In this document: positions 1-12,046 of the stretch, piece after piece
Layout: the number at the start of each line of letters is the position of its first letter
Numbering within the stretch: the stretch's first letter is position 1
Source of the DNA: Protula sp. h YS-2021
Lineage: Eukaryota; Annelida; Polychaeta; Sabellida; Serpulidae
Assembly: GCA_949752745.1 (NCBI GenBank)
Contig: OX457033.1
Span: 13,446,448 to 13,510,447 of the forward strand
Length of the DNA stretch: 64,000 nt
Reading direction: 5' to 3'
Notes under the pieces: model-generated
Database searches by the model: none
Told to the model about the DNA's origin: nothing
What the model saw: only the letters and a program-made list of their open reading frames with translations
Program-made: the position numbers and the translations under genes

Positions 1-1523
1 GTGGTTATCGGCGCATGCGCGTGAATGCGGTACAATGCCGTTACAGTTGGTACACACGTGGTACGGGCAGCTGGGCGTGTGGGCCATACCGCTCGTGTCA
101 TTGTCTTCCACGCAAGAGTCATTGGTACATACTATCCTCGATTTTTCACCACGCATCCAACGCGGACAGTCGTAGACTTGAATGTCATTCATGTCTACTG
201 GCTGGTTCATTTGCGCAGGATGGCGTTGTACTTTAGGGGTACCTGGGGCACTTCTTGGCATTTGGGGAGTTCCTGGAATTTTCCGGGATGGCATTGTAAT
301 ATCCTGTACATGTCTTTGATATTTCTGACTGTCGGCTACTTTTCGGTCAATGTTAGGAGTACTGGGATTTTTTCGCTGCGCCTTTGGAGTACTTTGAAGG
401 GCATTAAATGTAGTGTGAATATCCTGGTTTGGTTTATATACAAAGTGCATGTTATTATCACTGCACTCACAGTCTGAAACGGGCGAAGAGTCGTGATCAG
501 CTATTCCAGAGTCGTTGTGGATATTGCTATTATCACACCAATAATGATCCGACTTTGGACTTAATGTTTGTGTGTGGTATTTTGTCTTTATGTTTTCACG
601 TGGCTTCATTGCGTCCTTGGCGTGACTTTCTTCTGTTTTGCTGTGGTCCTGCTGTAGAGCTTGTGTCACCATATTTTCTTGGCAAACTCGTTGATTCTGG
701 GAAACACCATAGTAACCACGTGATGATGTCAGTTGATTTTGAGAATGCAATGGTTTTCTTGATGGTATCGGAGTCCTGTTCAAATGTGGGTACAGTGCCT
801 TGCTAGCTTTACTAATAGTCTTGCTGTAAGTGAACTCGGAGATCTCACTAGCATTGTCATGCATGTATGAACCATTGAGGGGTTCAATTGACGCATAAAT
901 TGTGTCTTCTTCGCGTCGAACTTGTGACAGGCTCATGTAGCCTTGTGTATCCAACTCGGAAATATCTACCAAACGTTCCGAACTGCCCATGCATCTGTTC
1001 TTAAATCTGCGACTTTCTGGTAATCCTCGAATATTTTCTGAATTGACTAGATCAGTAAATCCTACTTGCTTTATAGGTTTGTGTTCCGTACTGTTTGGAT
1101 TATAGCCGCTCTGCCTCCACGATTTGGGTGGATACATTTTGACGTAATCATTTTCATCCTGATCTGCAAGTGTACATTGTTGATGTTCTTTGGCATTCAA
1201 ATCACCGTTGATCATATTTGAACATTTATTTGGGGCGAATGCATTTTGCGTGTTTGGGTGCAGCGGCGATTTGGTAAATACAAAAGTGGTGTAAGTATCC
1301 TCTTCTGCGCTTGGTGATTGGTCGCGCTGCATGTGAGAATTGCGATGTGAATTAAAAGTGATATCCTGTATTATTTGTTTACAATTTTCAGTGACGTGCT
1401 CGTAAGGAGTATTAGCAAGTGGCCGGTGGCTCAAACGATTGTCGCGTATTTTCTCTTGGTTGCCATGGAAATCATGCTGCTCGTCGTTGCCAGGGTTACC
1501 GCCTGGTTGTCTAATGTCTCCAG
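1..1523 (-). CDS. RGS3-like: RGS3-like gene, coding exon 7 (large, 3' partial)
   Basis: On the minus strand the frame is open for the whole 1,523 bases and leaves the window at base 1 without a stop. A splice acceptor (TTGCAG) precedes 1523. The exon starts with the last two bases of a codon, which matches the phase-1 donor of the exon at 1808-1898. The encoded ~507 residues are polar and rich in Asn, Ser, Gln and His, so mostly disordered. They include several tyrosine motifs (YMSL, IYASI) that could be phosphorylation or SH2 sites. The last ~55 residues before the window edge form a Cys/His-rich stretch (VCTNDSCVED, CPYHVCTNC). In vertebrate RGS3 a PDZ domain follows the C2 domain; I see none here. 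The catalytic RGS domain, if present, lies outside the window. Host-gene status is firm; the family name rests on the C2 exons. Confidence 0.85.
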
Positions 1524-1807
1524 CTGCAACATATATTGTTATTTTGAAAATATAATATAAAATTTACACGTTTACGCTTGTGTTGTAGAATTTTTAAACA
1601 GTTATGACAAAAAAATACAATTTTTTGTTCTTCCATTCTATATATTAATAGTCTTCAGTTAGGCTTTGAAATTTACCAAATACGAACCCATTTCGTGTCA
1701 AAGATCAGAAAAGAAAATAACTACAAAGACAAAATAAAAAATTAAAACCGGACAAATTTCGATACAAGCCGTTATCAGTACGGTATGTTGAGGCGGACAG
1801 CACTTAC

Positions 1808-1898
1808 CTTCACTATAAATGACGCTATTGAGGATGGCTTGTAAGTGCTTCCGTCGTCCTATACCATCCCGGAGCAGGTAATACCACCCGGACACCTC
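1808..1898 (-). CDS. RGS3-like: RGS3-like gene, coding exon 6 (end of C2 domain)
   Basis: The exon is bounded by acceptor GTGCTGTAG and donor gtaagt, entered in phase 0 and left in phase 1. It encodes EVSGWYYLLRDGIGRRKHLQ and ten further residues. The GWYYLL..G.GR.KHL pattern is the distinctive C-terminal strand of the RGS3 C2 domain as I remember the family. This is the main reason for naming the gene RGS3-like rather than a generic C2 protein. The upstream exon contributes the adjoining GCMSFGV motif. Confidence 0.85.
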
Positions 1899-2260
1899 CT
1901 ACAGCACAAACACAGCTCAAGTAATCATACATTCGTTCTTTCTAATATTCTAGTGATTGTTTTAAAAGAGAAATTAGTAAGGACTCGGTTAATATTATTT
2001 AGCTGAGGGGAGGGGGTGGAAAACTGAAGCCGAGGATCAAGGGGTCACAACGGCTACAGATCACACAATGATTTTCTGATGTGGATGCCAAAATGATAAA
2101 TTTTCCTGGAAAAATAAGCAGTACAATAGTTGAGAAAGCAATGAAATATTAGTGAAGAAAAGGTTTTAAAAAGAACTTCATCAAAATTTAATCTTACAGT
2201 ATTTCACAGAGTATTACAAAATTATGTGATATAAAAACGTGTTGTATGTTTTTGTGTTAC

Positions 2261-2453
2261 CTTTGTTTCAGAAAGCACGTGATGCACACCAAATGACATG
2301 CAGCCCATGAACTCTAGTTTAATCGGTATTTGCTCTTTGCTGGGGTCCTTGTAAGCTTGCTTGTCACAGTCTCTGCTAGGCTCTTTGCTCAGGTAACAGT
2401 TCCAGACGGAAACATACACGCGTTTCTTGCAATCGTCGGGTATATTCAATTCA
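2261..2453 (-). CDS. RGS3-like: RGS3-like gene, coding exon 5 (C2 domain)
   Basis: The acceptor is a pyrimidine-rich TTTCTTTGCAG and the donor gtaaca. Entry is in phase 2 and exit in phase 0, both compatible with the neighbouring exons. The 64 codons begin ELNIPDDCKKRVYVSVWN, a C2 beta-strand ending in the usual VWN. They end with EFMGCMSFGVHHVLSETK, matching the RGS3 C2 GCMSFGV segment. A polar insertion of about 20 residues (CYLSKEPSRDCDKQAYKDPS) lies between these strands, where vertebrate RGS3 has a shorter loop. Confidence 0.88.
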
Positions 2454-3129
2454 CTGCAAAGAAAAAAGCAAATATAGCATAGAGTTAGATATCTTTAGCA
2501 TTGACGTAAATAGCCTTTCCAGAAACCCTCGTAAAGTAATGAATCATCGTAATAAAGAAATGAACGCATGTAACGGCAACTCGGTAATGGAAACTCGGTA
2601 AATAAATCAGCAAAGAGAAGCTAAAAGTTATTATTATTGGTCGTAAAGGCTAAAACCAATATTCAGGCCATTGAATTAATTGCCTGACATATGATACATA
2701 TAAATGGCTATTTGGAGCGAGAAAATAATCAGAACTGAATAAACAACAAATGAATGAAATGAAAGCCGACATTTTTCGAGACAGCTCGACCTCATAAATA
2801 CTCTTGGCTTGGAGATACTGTCAAAAAATGCACACAATTCCGGAAGCACCATGCAATATATTTCATACACCCCAACTCCCTTTAGTGAACAACCTCCAAT
2901 AACCGAACCATATTTCTGTTTGAATTCAGTCGTTTATCATAACGTTCACTGTTAAGCTTACTTAAGAATTTTTTCCATTAGAAAAAAAAACCTTCATTTA
3001 ATTACCAGTTTTCCCTACTCCCAAGCGTTTGTTATAAAGGCTTTAGATTACAAATACATTCACATAATTTCGATTTTTTTTTAAACTCAACTGTGAAATG
3101 TAAGAACTAACAAAAATCTATTGACTTAC

Positions 3130-3221
3130 AAAGAAAATTGTTCATTGAATATGGGATGTCTGTCTGGCCGTGTGTTGGTTCGGCACCGTGTTAAATTTGT
3201 GGCATCGGGCTCCAGTGAAAC
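3130..3221 (-). CDS. RGS3-like: RGS3-like gene, coding exon 4 (C2 domain)
   Basis: The exon runs from acceptor GTTTGTTGTATAG to donor gtaagt, phase 0 in and phase 2 out. It encodes VSLEPDATNLTRCRTNTRPD followed by RHPIFNEQFSF. The pattern of a strand, then T..., P.FNE.F.F, is the classical middle of a type-I C2 domain. The usual C2 calcium-binding Asp pair (SDPYVK) is replaced in the preceding exon by PCQSFVE, so calcium binding at that loop is doubtful. Confidence 0.88.
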
Positions 3222-3370
3222 CTATACAACAAACAATCGCCATAAATACACCATTCTTTGTTTGGGAGTTGATGAAAACGCAGTGACCAACCGCATTTTT
3301 TTTTTTGGCATCTTGTGACCAGACCCACAGCCAATTCCTCCGAGGGAGTAGGGGCGGGCGTACTTGGTAT

Positions 3371-3630
3371 CATATGTGTTACCAGGTGTGTCCAAAAACG
3401 CGGAGAAAGTTGGGGGGACGGGGGGATAATTTTGAGGCTATGTAAGGTCAGTGCGGAATTTTCTATTCGTTAAAAAGGGAAGTATTTCCATTCAGTACTC
3501 TGGGTTTCCCTCAAAATGGGGGGGGGGGGGGGGAATTATTTCGGAGGTTATTTCGCGGGTATTATTTCAAGAGTAATGCGTCATTTTAAAAAGTCACCTT
3601 CATGCATAGTAGCCAGTCAGTACGTGAGTG
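3371..3630. mobile_element. Dispersed short TIR element, copy a
   Basis: Starts TGTTACCAGGTGTGTCC and ends with the inverted form CATGCATAGTAGCC. The interior has the family's ACGCGGAG blocks and a TTCCATTCAGTA segment shared with copy b at 7849-8115. It lies in the RGS3-like intron upstream of exon 4 (minus-strand sense). A long G-run is near 3518-3533, and a C-run follows the element near 3725-3741. Non-autonomous, no coding capacity. Confidence 0.55.
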
Positions 3631-4159
3631 CCCCCCACCTCCACCCCCGGGGCCCATTTAATATCACTGGATCTCTTAGCTCATCTGAGATAAGGGCAGT
3701 CTCGTCTGATGTCACTCCTCCTCCCCCCCCCCCCCCCCCCCCGAACCACGCACACCCGGAACAAACCGCAGGCTTAGCACATCCAAATCTATCACGTTTC
3801 CAAATTTTACCTATTTATTTATTTATTTATTCTGACATTTATTTAATTACTTTTACGCAAGTCGCCTGTTTCAAATTGAACGGAGTACAGCAATTAATAT
3901 ATGTTATTACACAATTAAGTAATTGATCCTTAAAAATACTTTAAAATTGGTAATTTACCTCATTCTAAATTTTTGCGACTTGTTATTTTTCGTTTTTTTT
4001 TTCGTTTTTTGTTCACTTTCGACGACGTAATAGCCACCCATCTGTCATAATGAACCACGTCATTTCTCGTGTTTACATCCAATTAAAATACAAAATTGCT
4101 TTTCTACTTTTTTTTCTGTGGTGGGTACAAAGTGTTTTTGAAAACCGTTTAAATTATAC

Positions 4160-4221
4160 CTCGACAAAAGACTGACAGGGTTCAGTAGAGAATGTACTTG
4201 ACAGATGACGCGCTTTCAGAA
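4160..4221 (-). CDS. RGS3-like: RGS3-like gene, coding exon 3 (C2 domain)
   Basis: A 62-base exon between acceptor GTTTGCAG and donor gtataa. Joined to exon 2 it reads VTVHVLKARHLSS, the first C2 beta-strand and the ARxL signature. It continues FSTEPCQSFVE, where C2 domains normally have a CDPYVK-type calcium loop. Entry is phase 1, exit phase 0. It is too small for ORF-based detection. Confidence 0.86.
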
Positions 4222-4790
4222 CTGCAAACAAAAAATACTGCTTGGTTAATAGTGACTGATTTGTTTAAATTTTCAAAGCCTGCTTTGCAATCGAAAGAAA
4301 TGATATTGTTCAGCTACTGCAGATCATCAACTTTTTGATTTGATTCGTACAATAGCTCCATCGCAATCAGCACAAAACATCGTTGTTTTTGTCTACCCGA
4401 AACCTAATACAGTAAAACATCTCTGTTCTGCGACCGCATCCACAAAAATTAACTAACTCCACACATTCGGAGAGCTCTACTTATCACACAAGCAACTTCC
4501 AGAACGTCTTGGATAAATTCCAATTCACTCCAGAATTGAATACATCATTTGAATAGCTCAACTATTTTTATCAGTACTTACTACAAATACGGGCCGATAT
4601 TTTATTTTGATCAGTTATTCCGTATGTCACACGAGACATATTTACAATCTATTTGGTATTGTTTCTCTTTTTATTGTTTATTTCCATATTTTCTATACGA
4701 GTATGACATATAGGTGATATGTTCAGCAAAACTGCAGCTGGCTTTAATGCTGCTGAATTCTAAAAATTTCGATATTTATTTTTCACTCAC

Positions 4791-4841
4791 CATGAACTGT
4801 GACCATGCCATTTTCCACAAACATGTGCAGCTTCAGTATGG
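4791..4841 (-). CDS. RGS3-like: RGS3-like gene, coding exon 2 (start of C2 domain)
   Basis: A 51-base exon with a strong T-tract acceptor (TTATTTTTTTTAG) and donor gtgagt. It is phase 1 on both sides. It encodes ILKLHMFVENGMVTVH, the first strands of the C2 fold (L.L.......V.V). The split codon with exon 1 gives Ala. Confidence 0.86.
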
Positions 4842-5364
4842 CTAAAAAAAATAAGGAACACGAAATAAACAGATGTATTGAAATACGCTGTAATTGCCTT
4901 GTAAAGTGGGGGCATGAACAATCGAAAAATACGCACTTTCTTCATTTTTTTCTTGAATAACACAAAAGGCTATATATATAATTTTCTACACTTACAGAAA
5001 CAATATGCAGGAATTTTACTATAAATCTTTGTTTGCGAATGCATTGTTAAAAAGCCACGTACGTGCAAACTTTTTACTTTTAGGCAATAAAGAATACCTA
5101 ATTTTTCTCGTGATTATGGGTTCTAAAACTTGAACAAGGCATCCGACGAATGCGTTGATCATGATGTCATCTCTTAAACATTTCTAACCACGCTGTTTTT
5201 TTTCTACTTTCATTTAAAATTCGGGTTTAGTTTCGTATGAGACGAGTTCTTAAAATGTGGTAAAAACACGACCATAAATAATACGCTCGTTTGGGGCTAT
5301 ACTAAGTAATAAATAAAACAACAAAAATACAACAACAACAATTATATAGACAAGATGAACGTAC

Positions 5365-5410
5365 CTTTCCCCATTGTTATTCCTCTTTTCTTGTCCGCTT
5401 TTACGTCCAT
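5365..5410 (-). CDS. RGS3-like: RGS3-like gene, coding exon 1 with start codon
   Basis: The ATG is at 5410-5408 in context CATCACGATGG, a good animal initiation context. Two in-frame TAG stops occur upstream in the same exon, so this is the first possible in-frame start. The exon encodes MDVKADKKRGITMGK and ends in phase 1 at donor gtacgt, matching exon 2. The basic N-terminus has no signal peptide, so a cytosolic protein is expected. A second in-frame ATG sits three codons before the donor. Confidence 0.82.
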
Positions 5411-5479
5411 CGTGATGTTTTCAATATTTAACCATAACAATCCTGTCCAAAGTATGTAATTCTACGTCTATTCACAAAT
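5411..5479 (-). other. RGS3-like 5' untranslated part of exon 1
   Basis: The 69 bases upstream of the start contain two in-frame TAG codons. They are preceded by TTGCGTGTTTCAG, a good splice acceptor. The transcript therefore probably begins in one or more noncoding exons further right. One candidate ends at 9108, with donor CGCG|gtgagt on the minus strand. The alternative is a transcription start within this stretch. Confidence 0.5.
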
Positions 5480-6873
5480 CTGAAACACGCAAATTATAAT
5501 CACCTTTCAAAATGGCTTCCCGAAACATACACGCCACTAGTCTGTTTTTTTATTATAGCTTAAATAGCTAAATATTTAAAGATGTCTGAATGAGATTCCG
5601 GAAACTCGATATCGACTGTTAAACAGGTTATTCCATATAAAGTAAATAGACTCCCGTTCAACGATACAAAATGCCTTCTGTATTCCTCCTTACTTCTATT
5701 TCTGAGGAAATCTCTTCAACCCCCATCACCCTATAACATTAAATGCTCCTTAAAAATGGTGCCAAAGACTTGAAACATAAGCCATGAAGAAAGAATGAAC
5801 GTTTTTATGTGTAGGGGCTTGCATTTCAAATGGCCAATAAAAGTCGCGATAACAAAGATTTGGCTTTTAAAAAAATGCTTGATTTCTATTCACTGTTTTT
5901 ATGCTTCTAAACCATAAATCAATCAACAAATTGATGTTTTAACCTCGTATTTTTTTGTTCTTTTTATGTAACTCTAAAAAAAGAGCTCCCAAAAAAAGGT
6001 ATAAATTAATAACGTGATTCCTGTTAGACAGAAAGTCATTTTATGGAATAAAAATGCTGCCGTTAAAAATTACATGAATCGCATTCAATGAGTAGTGAAT
6101 GAAATGCAATTCTTATAAAGGGTTAGTCGATATTTGAGAAGAATATATAATCTCACTGCATGCGCCAGGCGAACAACAAACTCCTAGCCTCGTTTTAAAT
6201 TCACGCATTGGCATTGATTAAATGGCAGACAAGCACACTGTGTATTCTGTTTCGTTTTTCTCTTTTTTTTTTTTCTTTTTTTTCAAAGAACAACCTTTAC
6301 TTATTCGGGACGCCACAAAATTACAGTCTGCTAATAACGAGGTCAAATTTGGTGCCTGGTATAAAACAATATAAATTTGTCATTTTAAAAAAAGGGGGGA
6401 GGGGGGAGGGGGTGGAAACAGCAGTTGCGTTCAGGTGCAGCCACACAACTTGCCCCGGGGTGTTCCCGAGTACGACATATTTCATATGTCCGCAATGGAC
6501 AGGTCGTAGGCGGTCACAAAAGACAGTTTTATCACAATTCTTTTTCGCAGTATTTAGGGGAAATATGCTTTCAAAAGCTGTGAAGTACCTGTTATAATCA
6601 ACACACTGTAATAAGTTGCTTTGTTCATTGAAAATAAACGTAACTTATTCTGTGTCGAGCCGTAAACGAGGGACTCATGACAATGCTCCTTCGAGTGCAC
6701 TTGTGAGTAATCTTATTGACAGCTGCCACTTGAAAAAGGTAAATTAGCCTTTTTATAGCTGATCGAGGCATACGCATGGCTCGAGTGTAGATTATAGCAT
6801 ATTTTTCAAGACCCACATCATGAATATCCGCAATAAACTGATGTGATTTCGTGGGTCACAACACCATCTGGAA

Positions 6874-6905
<32 letters not shown>

Positions 6906-7845
6906 AAACCCACAATGGATCGCAGTGAACAGACTGTTTCATTATTGTTGTTATTATTATTATGATTATTTTTACACTGCCACAGAAGTGGCTTTTGCCA
7001 GGTTCGCACTCAGGTCACTGCTTATCGCAATAACACCGCTTGCTCAAGCGGGACTTTGGCATTTGGTACGCTCATGTGTTTTTAACGATTTTCAGAGTTT
7101 TTATTTACATTTTTTACGTTAATGGTGATGTCCATGTTCTTCCTTATTTATGCCATTTATATCCATTTGACTGGAGACAGTGCACACAGCATTCAGAAAA
7201 GCTATAAAATTAAGCAAAAGTATCCGGTGTCATTGTAATGCCGAAATTATTATGATCTGTTCAGCATTCAGATTTTTGAATTATTTTTTTCTGCCATATG
7301 CTCTGCTTGTGTATGTTGGCAAGCAGAGTTAGGGTTCTCGAAGCCTTTCGTGAGATGATCTCATTGTGAATGTATGACGTCACGAATTTTGCGAACAGGA
7401 GAATGGTCGCAAAAGTGCGAAATTATGCGTACGCCGTTTATGGGTGACTACTTACAGAAACATCTTCACCTCGGCGGCTTTGCCATACGGCATGCTAACA
7501 TTCACAATAATTTTCTTGACTAATGACGTCAATGTAAACAAACTTCACATTGTTTGTACAGTAAATTAATTAAGCACATCACTTCATGACGTAAGTGGGT
7601 TAGATAACAAAGCTGTGAAATTGTATATTGTCAACGACACTAAGCTTTCTCTATGGCTTTCTGTCTAACGTTATTTAAACTGAAATTTGATATTTAACTG
7701 GTGTGTAAATTACACACGTAATTGCATAAAGCAAGTGATTCACTTTTTTATGTGCCGAATTCTTTGCTGGTATTTTAATTCGTCTTTTAACCTTCCCCGT
7801 CCCCCCCTCCGCCCCCCCCCCCTGCCGGGAGGAGGTGGCATTTGT
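5480..7845. other. No coding gene seen; AT-rich upstream DNA
   Basis: AT-rich sequence with homopolymer runs, a (TA)n run at about 6880-6902 and a TTA-repeat at about 6943-6965. ORFs here are short, overlapping and without domain features. It may contain the promoter or a first intron of the minus-strand RGS3-like gene. Confidence 0.5.
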
Positions 7846-7848
7846 CAT

Positions 7849-8115
7849 ATGTGTTACCATGCATGCCCAAAAACGCGGAAAATGGTGGAGGTTGTAATTT
7901 TAAGGTCGGTTCGCGCGAATTTTGAGGTGGCCCTCGCGGAGTGCCAATTTCAAAGGAAAGCGTTTAATTTCCATTCAGTAGGCCACAAAAACGGAGACTC
8001 TTTCGGAATTACACTCCGCGTTTTAGTTAAAAAGGGGGTATTAGTTCAAACCTAGCACTCCGCATTTAGGGGACCTTTTAAAATGTCATGGACACGCATA
8101 GTAACCCATCCGCAC
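7849..8115. mobile_element. Dispersed short TIR element, copy b
   Basis: The best-preserved copy. Left end GTTACCATGCATGCCC, right end GGACACGCATAGTAAC, which is its approximate reverse complement. The interior is a series of inverted and direct ACGCGGA/TCCGCG blocks separated by T- and A-rich tracts. The size and structure are those of a MITE. Confidence 0.65.
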
Positions 8116-8124
8116 GTGCGCGGC

Positions 8125-10195
8125 CCTCGGGGGCCTTACAACATACCTCCGGTTTGTATATACAAACAATTAACATCCTTTATATCTACGTGAATTCAAA
8201 AGAGAAACATTATTTTTTAAAGTCATCGTTAATGGACGAAATGTAGCGCTTTACGGTTTCACCTGCTGTTTTTGCCCATCAAATTCCACGAATCACGTAC
8301 ACTTTACGGCATTAACTATTAACATAAATTAAAAATAACAATCGAAAATAATTCTAACTTCTCACTAATTCTAAGTTGGTATTTGTAAACTGACATGCAA
8401 GTCAACATGTCAGTGGTGAGCAAGTTCACTAAAGTTAGAGATTAATACCGTTTGCAATTGCAATTAACTTTGTGTAATTAGTGTAATTACAGCAGAAAAT
8501 GAACCCAACTTCACTAATCCCATGTTTGTGTACAGAATTTGCACTTTCAAAAACAATATACAAATATCCATGAAAAGCTTGCTGTACAGTTATAAGCCCC
8601 CTCTGTTTAATTTTTATTTTCTTGCTCACGCATGTTACCATAGAAAAGATGGAAGCATATTGCTTAATTTGATCATTAGATCCACAACTTGTTAATGTTA
8701 TATTCTGTGTTGGGAAGAAACCATCTAAATACAGGCAGTTTCGCCAAAATACAGGTTCAAGGATGTCATTCCGCCCACCTTTAGCCTCCCATCCCTACCC
8801 TCCCCCCCCCCCGGCACAAGCTTCCTTATTATTTCTTAGTAACTATCCCGTCCCCTTTACATTGTTTAATGCATATTGTTCCTTGTCGCGATGATTTTTT
8901 ATAACATATAGAACTTCAGAACAAATAGTCCTTTTTTGTTAGCTTATTACACTATACAAGAGAAACTCTAATTATAATATACACTCAGATTTTCAATCGA
9001 TCTTTTAAATTATTAAGTGTAATATCGAAATTGGCTGTGATGTTTGTGAATCATGTTGGTGGCGTCGACAGTTTTAGTATTTACAATGCTTAACATTTTC
9101 CACTCACCGCGATTTACCAGTATTAATATTATAATCTGAAACCGTCACTCTTTCACGAAGTTAGAAGTTTGAACGCAAATCTGCTATATTCACTTTGATG
9201 TATTTTTTTAATTAATTCATTTATTGGTGCTCTTACCGCGCAAAAATAAATAATAAATATTAATAAATAACTACCTTTACAACGGCTGTCTACATCAACT
9301 GGTTATTAATTGACTGTGCTGTTTGACAGTTAACATGTCCACGTTTACTGGTTGTAGAAATATTTAATAGGAAAAATCAATTTGCATTGTTTTTGAATTG
9401 GAAGTGAAGTTGTTGTTTGAGTCAGAATGTCATTGTTGAGTATTAACAAACTTTCACTCACTAAAGTTTGAAATCAATGTTGCTCGTAATTGCAATTCAA
9501 TACAGATAAATTGTAATTAGTGTTGTGCACAATATGCTGCAAAAATCATTGATTTGAGTAACATCAGATTAATGTTTGTAGGATTAATAAACTGAAAGTA
9601 TGTCATTTACTGATGTAAATGTCATGACGTGATAACAGATGACGTATGTATAAGCGCGTGTGAACTTAAGATGGCTGAATCTCGTCCGACCGAGAACTCG
9701 TTATCGCGTAGCATAAATAAAAATGGCATAACAGTCACTCAGGCTGAACCGTAAACTGAGTATACATAAAAAACATTAGAGTATAAATAGTACCTTTTAC
9801 TTCAGAATATGACCATCCGTTCATCACTGTGTTTTCTTCAGTATATTCCTGTGGGGTTATTTGCTCGAAATATATTCCTTTCAATGCCGTACAGGTCTTT
9901 TTTTCAACAACTGCGGCAGTGCCGTTTTCATAAATTTCTAATTACCTTTTAAATCGAGTTTAAGTGTAATGGTGAATCTCGCGTATTGTTGTGCTGTTGT
10001 TATCCGTTGTAAAATACCTTTCGTTCACTTGTTACATGTCAACGTTCTATTTTTGTCCAGTTGAGGATGATATCATAACCGTGTATGTAGTTATATCAAT
10101 CGTGTTATTATTTAACGGTTGTTCCGCACAAAACGCTCTATGCAGATCAACCCATTATGGTAATATCACTGTCAAAAGACGCTCAGTTATATTGT
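8125..10195. other. No gene seen; diverged repeat pair
   Basis: AT-rich. Segments at about 8395-8500 and 9435-9530 resemble each other (TCACTAAAGTT then AATTGCAATT and GTAATTAGTG), so an old duplicated repeat is present. A strong minus-strand donor (CGCG|gtgagt, exon end 9108) is the only gene-like signal. Confidence 0.45.
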
Positions 10196-10199
10196 GCAT

Positions 10200-10269
10200 A
10201 TAATCTTTGACTCTCGTGCTTTCAGCTCGCAAATATAATCTTTGACTCTCGTGCTTTCAGCTCGCAAAT
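10200..10269. repeat. 35-bp tandem duplication (2 copies)
   Basis: Two back-to-back identical copies of a 35-base unit starting ATAATCTTTGACTCTCGTGC. The identity points to a recent duplication or slippage. Confidence 0.9.
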
Positions 10270-11590
10270 ATATCAAATTTATTCTTTATGCCTCGAGGTG
10301 GCTTTAGTCACAACTTAATGTATGAAGCGGGGCTATCAATTTCCTCCCGCCTCAATAGCAAACACTAATGTTTATCTTATCCGAATGCACGATAATCCCT
10401 CAGAAGAATCTCGCGTGCTTTGTTGTTGTTTGTTTCACGGAGTTACAAATTAAACAAAAAAAAAATTGTGTATAGACGCTACAACAAAGCACACCGCTAT
10501 ATTATACACACACTCACATCAAAAGGTAGCACATAACTCCGACGTTGGTACATCGATTAAACGACTGCGCTGATTATCAGCGCTCTGACTTTGTGATTAT
10601 CAGTAGACGCCATTTGCTCTTTGTCGCATAGTTACTTATAAATACACTTTCACAGTCTAACACAAACTTGTCGCCATATAAAGGATGATGAAAAAAAACA
10701 CCTTAAGGTATTTGCAGCGTGGTTTTCAAACTGACATCAATAAAATCCTGCAGTTTAGTGATCACGCGCGCCTCTACTGCTGCGTTTCTTTTTAAAAATA
10801 AAATATCCGTCTTTTTTTTATTGAATAACATCGAACACCGTGGTCTAGTTTGCGAAAACTGCCTCGCCACAAGATTTCCAGTCAATTGCACAGAAATAGA
10901 AATTCAGCAGACCCTCTGGTTAGAAGACGTACTGAAAACCCTCCCCCAGCTCAGTGGTAACAAAGACACTTTCACCATACGGTACACATAATACTACGAC
11001 AAACACTTAACTTTCTTCACCTCCAAATTAGCTCGACTCATTGGTACATAAGACGAGTTTAGATCTATGTGAAGTTGCAGAGAACGGCACCCTGAAGGCG
11101 ACCGATGTTTCAACACTGTTATGTGCCAAAATTTCGATAATAATTATATCAGTTTGTTGTGTAAATGGAAAGAGTGGGCACTCGAGAAATAAGTTATTTT
11201 TTTCTTTCATAAAGTAGCAAATAGTGGCTTCATACCCAGCTCTTGTTTGCTCTCACAGAAAAAAAAACCGAGAAAATGGGATCGCCGGTGGGGCCACCTA
11301 CACCGCGGGTTACTTACGACCCTGGGAAAGGCTTGATTGTTTGATGTGATATGTTAGTGACGCCTAAATCTTAAGTATTATTGTTTTCATTACGATTCAA
11401 TTCGTGCACAATAGCTTGAAAGATATCACCTGATAAGCACCAAAAGACATAAATATAAATTCACACTGACTTAGTAAAACATCTTTTCAACACAGAATAT
11501 GCATTCTGATGATATCTTGATGAATTTCGTATTGTGGGAGATTAAAAGAAACTTTCAAAGAGTCGACAGCATGCGAGATGAATGCTAATT
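10270..11590. other. No gene seen
   Basis: Nothing coding is convincing here. Two overlapping 60-90-codon ORFs on opposite strands near 10703-10991 carry no domain signature. Confidence 0.45.
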
Positions 11591-11612
11591 CAATTGTGAA
11601 GCTCGATAATAA

Positions 11613-11637
11613 ACACACACACACACACACACACACA
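11613..11637. repeat. (CA)n microsatellite
   Basis: About twelve uninterrupted CA dinucleotides. Confidence 0.9.
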
Positions 11638-11794
11638 TCTTTGCGTTCATACCAATTCGCAGTTAGCGATTTTCGCCTCCGATTCGCCACAGAACAATTG
11701 ACGCAACCTGATTCCCGCCATATCTATCCGATTTTTATTGAAATTTAAATACTGAAGAAAAAATCGTTGCCAAGTGACTACTTCTTGACATCCC

Positions 11795-11830
11795 GTTGTC
11801 TCGTGAAGATACAGGATTTCACGAGACAAC
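11795..11830. repeat. Perfect hairpin, 13-bp stem
   Basis: GTTGTCTCGTGAA, a 10-base loop, then TTCACGAGACAAC. The perfect arms suggest a small foldback or a structured transcript element. No other feature is attached. Confidence 0.8.
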
Positions 11831-11936
11831 GAGATGTATAAAAAAAGTCACATTGCAAAAATTTAGGTTAACACTGGAGTGGATGTAAAATGGTAGGCAA
11901 CAACGCATACTAAAACGCGGGGGTATTCTGTCTGCG

Positions 11937-12046
11937 GGGGAAAGTATCCACAGGGGAATGTCTTCAAAGGGGAAGCTGTCCACAGGGAAACTCTCCACAG
12001 CGGAAACTGTCCACAGGAGAATCTCCCCACTGGGGAAACTCTCCGG
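11937..12046. repeat. 16-bp minisatellite, about 7 copies
   Basis: Variants of GGGGAAACTGTCCACA follow one another for about 110 bases (third positions vary). Confidence 0.8.

Noticed and set aside
15..806. Plus-strand ORFs near the left end
   Set aside because: Antisense shadows of the large minus-strand RGS3-like exon, whose joined frame encodes a recognisable C2 protein.
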